Source: Adiantum capillus-veneris
Lineage: Eukaryota; Streptophyta; Polypodiopsida; Polypodiales; Pteridaceae
Length of the DNA stretch: 64,000 nt
NCBI GenBank assembly: GCA_014529385.2
Contig: CM043953.1
Span: 86,700,342 to 86,764,341 of the forward strand
Direction of reading: 5' to 3'
Position 1 is the stretch's first letter. Each line of letters opens with the position of its first letter. Both the position numbers and the translations under genes were made by a program. Positions 58,626 through 64,000 of the stretch are shown here, in pieces. The notes under the pieces were generated by a model that saw only the letters and a list, made by a program, of their open reading frames with translations, was not told the origin of the DNA and made no database searches.

Positions 58626-59054
58626 TGGACACAATCAACAAAGGAGAGGACTCCCCACTAGGCCATTTCTTAGGCCAGCTTACAAGGAAGAAGGGCCATT
58701 GGCACTTGGGCAGTCAAACATTTCCTGCAAAAAATGGAAACCCTTTGTTGGTAGACTTAATTTTGCTAGTTCACTTTTGTAGTGAAAACATGTGCTTGAA
58801 AGAAGCTTTGAATTTCCACATCTAGGTGTTTGTGCATCCAAGAACTTATCTTTGGATGTTTCGATTCTAACAAATCAAGACCTTTGTTATGTAAATAGTA
58901 CCTATAATGCAAAATTTCCATTTGTATCAAAAGCAGGTGTATGAGTGTCTAAGTGTTAAATTACTATGTGCAGGTGGCTATGTGCTAGTTATGTGGGTGC
59001 ATACACATTTATATGTTGTTGATTTCTCCAGAGAGGGTATAATGAATGTGATAT
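58520..59054 (+). other. Unassigned sequence left of the CACTA element
   Basis: An open frame 58520-58825 (DTINKGEDSPLGHFLGQLTR) begins in the duplicated zone and is not recognised. No support as a gene; the rest to 59054 is AT-rich. Confidence 0.35.
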
Positions 59055-59689
59055 CACTACAAGAGATCGCTTAAATTTTGAGGTTAGATTACCGGCGTCA
59101 ATGGCAGGCGTCAGTATATCTATAGGTAAATCTAGAGGGAGATCAAGTTTTGAAAAAAAATTATTTTTCAAATTTTTGACGCATATATCTGCGCTCATAC
59201 CGACGCGCACATTGATGTAAATAATGGCGCGCATACCGACACCTGTACCAGCGTCCATACCGACACTTGTACCGATGGATTCTGCAAAAATAGAATCGTG
59301 GATTTTTTCCTACGCATTTCGCTCCTTTCTTCTCTTCCTCTCTTGCCCTCCTCCTCACTTGCTACAGATTTGCTACCTCAAGACTTGCCGGAGGTGAGAT
59401 TTTCACTCGTATGCCCCATCAACAAGGTAAATAAAAATGCACACTAAACAATATAAACACACTATATACGGCACACACACACATATTATTCAATTAAAAA
59501 TAAAGTAAAATGTTATTTTATAAGTAGTATTAATTAAAAATCAACATTAGCTAAGAAAGGTAACTACATGTTATCATTAAAAGAAATATTTATTTTGATT
59601 TATGTTATTTTATAATTAGTTTTGTTGTTTTTGTGTAAATAAATTTAGAAATAAAAAAATTTATTTTTATTTTTATAATTGTGACTTAT

Positions 59690-60090
59690 TCTAAGCTATT
59701 CAACTCATTAGGTTTAGTCCTTTAACACTAATCGTTTAAGTAATAAGTGGTTTCGTCGCTTAGGACAGGTCCGCATTTAGATCGGTGAAGGTTGACTGCT
59801 TAAGTAGAGCGTGTAGCTGCTTACGTATTGAATCATTTAGCTGAGCCCGCTTAGTTCTATACACGGCTCGACTAGTTTCGTTATTTAGTCTCTTAGCGAC
59901 TTAGGGCTAGTCGTGTAGGTTTAATTTGTATTCAAACGATTTATTAGGGTTTGTCACTTATAGGTAACCGCTTAGGTATTTAGTCGCTTACCGCTTAGGA
60001 AGGACTACTCCTTATTTAGGACCTTGAAGGCTACACGCTTAGGGCTAGCCGTTTAGTGTTAGCCGCTCAGTGTTAGCTACAAAAGGACTT
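59690..60090. repeat. CACTA subterminal cluster of GCTTAG/GTTTAG motifs
   Basis: About twenty CTTAG, TTTAG or CTTAGG words in both spacing and context like cgcttagg, ccgcttag, cgtttag. In En/Spm, short subterminal repeats bind the TNPA protein (family knowledge); these could be the equivalent sites. Confidence 0.6.
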
Positions 60091-61710
60091 CGAAAAACGA
60101 AGTAAACTAACACAATTGGACTTCAATAGCGCACACAGACTTCAAAAACGCATAAAGATTTCAAAAACAGACTTTTGTCAAACCCTAATATATAGTCATT
60201 GACCAATAAAGACGAGATTATTACCCGATGGTCCTGATCTTCATGCACCTCTAGATCGAGGTGTGCGAAGATCAGGCATGGCTAGAGAATGTGAGGTTTT
60301 TAAAGCTATCCGCAAATGGTAGAAAAACCGCAAACAGACTACAAAAACGCAACGGTCTTAAGAAGTAACTTGTGTACTTCAAAAATGCAAACGGACTTCG
60401 ACAAACGAAGTAAAATAACGCAGTAAGACGTCAATAGCGCACACAGCCTTCAAAAAAGCAAACAAAATTCAAAAAAGACGTATGTCAAACCCTAATATAT
60501 AGGCATTGACCAATAAAGACGAGATTATTATCCGATGGTCCTGATCTTTGTGCACCTCTAGATTGAGGTGTGCAGGATCAGGCATGGCTAGAGAATGTGA
60601 GTTTTTTAGAGCTAGTGGCAAATGGTTGAAAAACCGCGAACAAACTTAAGAAACGCAAAAGTCTTCATAAATGACTTGTGTACTTCAAAAACGTAAACGG
60701 ACTTCGACAAACGAAGTAAAATAATGCAATTGAATTTCAATAGCGCACACGAACTTCCAAAACCCTAATATATAGTCATTGACCAATAAAGACAAGATTA
60801 TTATCCTATGGTCATGATCTCCGTGCACCTCTAGACGTAGGTGTGCAGGGATCGGGCATGGCTAGAGAATGTGAGGTTGTTAGAGCTAGTGACAAATAGT
60901 GGAAAAACCACAAACGGACTTCAGAAACGCAAGTCTTTTGAAATGACGTGTACTTAAAAAAAACGCAAATGGATTTCAACAAACGAAGTAACATAACACA
61001 ATCGGGACTTCAATAGCGCTCACAGACTTCAAAAATCCTAATATATAAGTCATTGAACAATGAAGATGAGATTATTACCTTGTGGTCCTGATCTTCGTGC
61101 ACCTCTAGACCGAGGTGCGCGCGGATTGGCATGGCTAGAGAATGTGAGGTTGTTAGAGCTAGCGGCAAATAGTAGAAAAATTGCAAACGGACTTCAGAAA
61201 TGCAAAAAGTCTTCAGAAATGACGTGTACTTCAAAAACGCAAATGGACTTCGACAAACGAAGCAAAATAATGCAAACGGACTTTCAATAGCGCACAAAGA
61301 CTTAAAAAACCCTAATATATAGTCACTCATCAATAAAGACGAGATTATTACCCTGTGGTCCTGATCTCCGTGCACCTCTAGACCGAGGTGTGTGGGGATC
61401 GAGCATGGCTAGAGAATGTGAGGTTGTTAGAGCTAGCGGCAAATAGTAGAATAATCGCAAACGAACTCCAGAAACGCAAAAGTCTTTAGAAATGACTTGT
61501 GTACTTAAAAAATGCAAATGGACTTCGACAAACGAAGTAAGATTATGCAATCAAACTTCAATAGCGCACACAGACTTCAAAAACCCTAATATATGGTCAT
61601 TGATCAATAAAGACGAGATTATTACCCTGTGGTCCTGATCTCCGTGTACCTCTAGACCGAGGTGTGCGGGGATCGGGCATGGCTAGAGAATGTGAGGTTG
61701 TCATGTATTG
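60090..61710. repeat. Six ~275-bp tandem repeats, each with a hairpin
   Basis: The units share aaccctaatatatagtcatt, gaccaataaagacgagatta, a hairpin (cctgatcttcgtgcacctct / gaggtgtgcg.agatcagg) and ggcatggctagagaatgtga, starting near 60181, 60488, 60761, 61034, 61309 and 61581. Periods are 307, 273, 273, 275 and 272. First hairpin at 60233-60276. Confidence 0.92.
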
Positions 61711-61746
61711 TCATGTAGTTAGTGGTGGTGTATACTTATAACAAGA

Positions 61747-62056
61747 GTGATTTATTTATTTGTTGCATCATTGGTAGATAAAGTGTGGACGGTAGGATGG
61801 ATGTCCTTGTGTGCATTGGAAGCATCAAGATCTTTCAAAAAAAAAATCTGCGACCAGCACATATGCAATAACGGTCTCTTTCCCATAGAGCAACTACAAG
61901 ACCTGCATTATCGATCCCATGGTCCGGAGGTACTAGATCAACCTTTGCAAGTAGATATTGCTCCAAATTCATCCAGAGAAGACGATTTTCAAACAAAAAG
62001 CCTTCGCGACTGAGTCCACCTAGCCAATACCCGATTCCACATTTCAAGAAGTAGAG
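61747..62056 (+). other. CACTA sequence before the transposase blocks
   Basis: An open frame 61747-62013 (HICNNGLFPIEQLQDLHYRS) lies between the hairpin repeats and the first recognisable transposase block. It may be 5' transposase sequence but is not recognised by itself. Confidence 0.4.
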
Positions 62057-63967
62057 ATGGAGCAGATGTTAGATGCGTTCTTTGACATGCATCCCATCAT
62101 TGAAAACCTAGACATTCAAGGCAACACTACGAACCAACCTCAATCATCTCGTCCATATCGACAGCATGATAGCAATAAAGAGGGTGAGATAATGCAAACT
62201 CTTGCATGTATGCCGCTTTACAATGGTGCAAAAATCTCAGTTCTCTATACCGCTTTGGCAATGCTTAATTTGCAGTTTGTCTATGAGTGGTCTGACGCCT
62301 CCATCACATAGATTTTTAGGTAAATACATTGTATCCTAAGCATGCCAAAGTACAAATTACAATTCAATAATATGATCGTTGTGTTCACTTGTTGATGTAA
62401 CGACAGGTTGCTCAACGAGAAAATCTTGCAGGAAGGCAATTAGATGCCCCCTACCCGTCCAGCCGCTAAAAAGCTTCTTACTAACTTGGGCTTGGATTAT
62501 CACAAAATACATGCATGCCCTAATGATGATTGTATACTCTTTTGCAATGAGTATGCAAATTTGGAACAGTGTCCCAATTGTGGATCAAACAGGTATAGAG
62601 AGGACACACAAGAAAATTTATCCCTACAAAGGTCCTTCAACACTTTCCTTCCATTCCAAGAATAAAGAGCATGTTCAGGTGCAAGCCTATAGCCGCTTTG
62701 ATGACATGGCACTCAAATACTAGATCGACAAATGATGTGATGAGAGTACTTGCTAACTCTCGTGCATGGAAGCACATAGAGGAAAGTTGGCCTACATTTA
62801 AGGCTTAGCCTGGATGTATTCGCTTTGGTCTGGCAATGGACGGAGTAAACCCATTTGGATTATGGAGTTCGTCATGGAGCACGTGGCCTATATACTTGGT
62901 TAATTATAATCTTCCACCATGGCTAGCTATCAAGAAGGGCCATCTGTTGTGGTCAATGATTGTCCCAAGAAAGTACAAAGCAAAGAACAAGGATGTCTAT
63001 CTAGCACCACGTATAGAAGAGCTCCAAATCTTGTGGACAGGGATCGATGTGGTTGATATGTCCCAACCAATTGGACGACAAAGTGTACATGTGCAAGGCA
63101 TTCTCATGTGGACCATGCACGATTGGCTAGGCTTTGGTGAGCGATCAGGTAAGTATATTTGAAATCCTCACATACATGCTATTCATGGCTATGCCAACGC
63201 TTTTATATTTTAATTTTATGATTTTTTAGGCTTGAGTTACTCGGGCAATCGTGCATGTCCGAAATGTGGTCCTCGACTTGGCTTCCATCGCTCTGATCAT
63301 TTGAGCAAGACAGTTTACGATGAGCATGGTAGAATTTTGCCTGAAGGACAAGAGCTACATGGACCAAACATATGCAAACATGATATGCATCCACCAAAAG
63401 CGAGCGATTGGAAAAACATGTGGCTGGAGAGGGGAGATTTGCCATCAGGAATGAAAAGACTTTCTATTTTCCATGAACTCCCATATTGAAGTGACCCGCT
63501 GATTAATCATCTGCTTGACCCAATGCACATCTTCAAGAATGTGGGGGAGATCTTATGGAAAACCATCACTAGAAAAAGGGAGAGCAAGGACCAAAGAGAT
63601 AACCTACAGGTTGTGGATCAAATGCCAGAGATGTGGCCTTGACTTAAACCCAATGGAAAGTTTGCTATACCAAAAGGTCCATGGGTTTTGAGTCGTGCAG
63701 AAGAGCAACAAGTGAAGAAAACTATATCTTCATTCAAGACTCCCACTGAGTGCATGCGATGCTTGAAAACAGCTTTTATGAGAGATGGCAATCTTAATGG
63801 TCTTTAAGTTTCACGATTGGCACAAGTTTTTACAATTTATCTTACTAATTGCCATAAAGGATTTTGTGACAGATGACATTAGAAGAAAAATCTATAAAAT
63901 CAGTGAGTTGGTACGTTGGATCAGCTCAAAAGAGATAAGAAAAGACAGCATCAATGCAGCATGCTGA
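62057..63967 (+). pseudogene. CACTA transposase (tnp2/Transposase_21-like), broken, continues off window
   Basis: 62057-62311 reads MEQMLDAFFDMHPIIENLDI and MPLYNGAKISVLYTALAMLN. 62440-62665 has the zinc-binding DYHKIHACPNDDCILF and EYANLEQCPNCGSNRY. 62836-63162 has MDGVNPFGLWSSSWSTWPIY, RIEELQILWTGIDVVDMSQP and ILMWTMHDWLGFGERSG. 63230-63560 has YSGNRACPKCGPRLGFHRSD and LLDPMHIFKNVGEI. 63785-63967 has FHDWHKFLQFILLIAIKDFV. These are the ordered blocks of plant CACTA transposases with the D-G-x-N-P-F and L-D-x-M-H-I-x-K-N-V motifs. Stops at about 62312, 62807 and 63488, and frame changes, make it non-functional; some gaps may be introns (e.g. 63163-63230). Confidence 0.85.
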
Positions 63968-64000
63968 AATGCTATTGAAGCAGTGTGTATGGTGGAGAAG

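Larger units (their letters stand above)
59055..64000 (+). mobile_element. CACTA (En/Spm) transposon, 5' part
   Basis: Starts with the diagnostic terminus CACTACAAGAGATCGC at 59055, then a subterminal region with repeated gcataccgac/gacg words (59095-59280), a CTTAG-motif cluster, a hairpin repeat array and a plus-strand transposase of the tnp2 (Transposase_21) type running past the right edge. The other end and the 3-bp duplication are outside the window. Confidence 0.85.

Overview
The window comes from a large, repeat-rich land-plant nuclear genome. The evidence is a plant-type SR splicing-factor gene with GT-AG introns, surrounded by plant Ty1/copia and Ty3/gypsy chromodomain retrotransposons, an L1-type LINE, hAT-like MITEs and a CACTA (En/Spm) transposon. 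Introns of 23.7 and 9.3 kb built from nested transposons suggest a big-genome lineage such as a fern or gymnosperm; that is inference only.

The one host gene I can support lies on the minus strand from 33930 down to 66 and leaves the window to the left. Eight exons join in frame into 192 residues with two RRMs and the SWQDLKD heptapeptide of SRSF1-like (plant SR30/SR34) proteins. The RS domain and stop are outside the window. The first three exons (33.5-33.9 kb), the middle three (23.9-24.3 kb) and the last two visible ones (66-250) are separated by two giant introns.

The 23.7-kb intron (251-23928) holds, left to right: a gypsy gag-protease remnant; internally deleted Copia-A (minus); a five-fold 660-bp higher-order array made from a gypsy LTR end plus polypurine tract; and old Gypsy-1 (minus, 8.3-21.2 kb). 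Gypsy-1 is itself split by solo LTRs and by complete Copia-B (10665-17369, target duplication CCCTC), which in turn carries a 1.16-kb solo LTR. Further LTR debris and a tRNA-Met-type primer site lie at 21.2-23.6 kb. The 9.3-kb intron (24289-33544) is almost entirely one LINE (24565-32942, 16-bp target duplication) interrupted by two hAT-like MITEs and two solo LTRs.

Upstream of the gene (34-58 kb) are simple repeats, a truncated LTR element whose gag is split by the complete chromovirus Gypsy-2 (36960-43461, target duplication GCACG), Copia-C (44547-50086, target duplication CAATT) carrying a 174-bp MITE in its 3' LTR, weakly recognisable LTR-element remains (50.4-54.9 kb), and Copia-D (54.9-57.3 kb). 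From 59055 to the right edge is the 5' half of a CACTA element with subterminal motif clusters, six ~275-bp hairpin-bearing repeats and a broken transposase gene.

All transposon open frames carry stops or frameshifts, so I annotate them as pseudogenes. The exact insertion boundaries give a relative history: SR gene, then Gypsy-1 or the LINE, then Copia-B, solo LTRs and MITEs.
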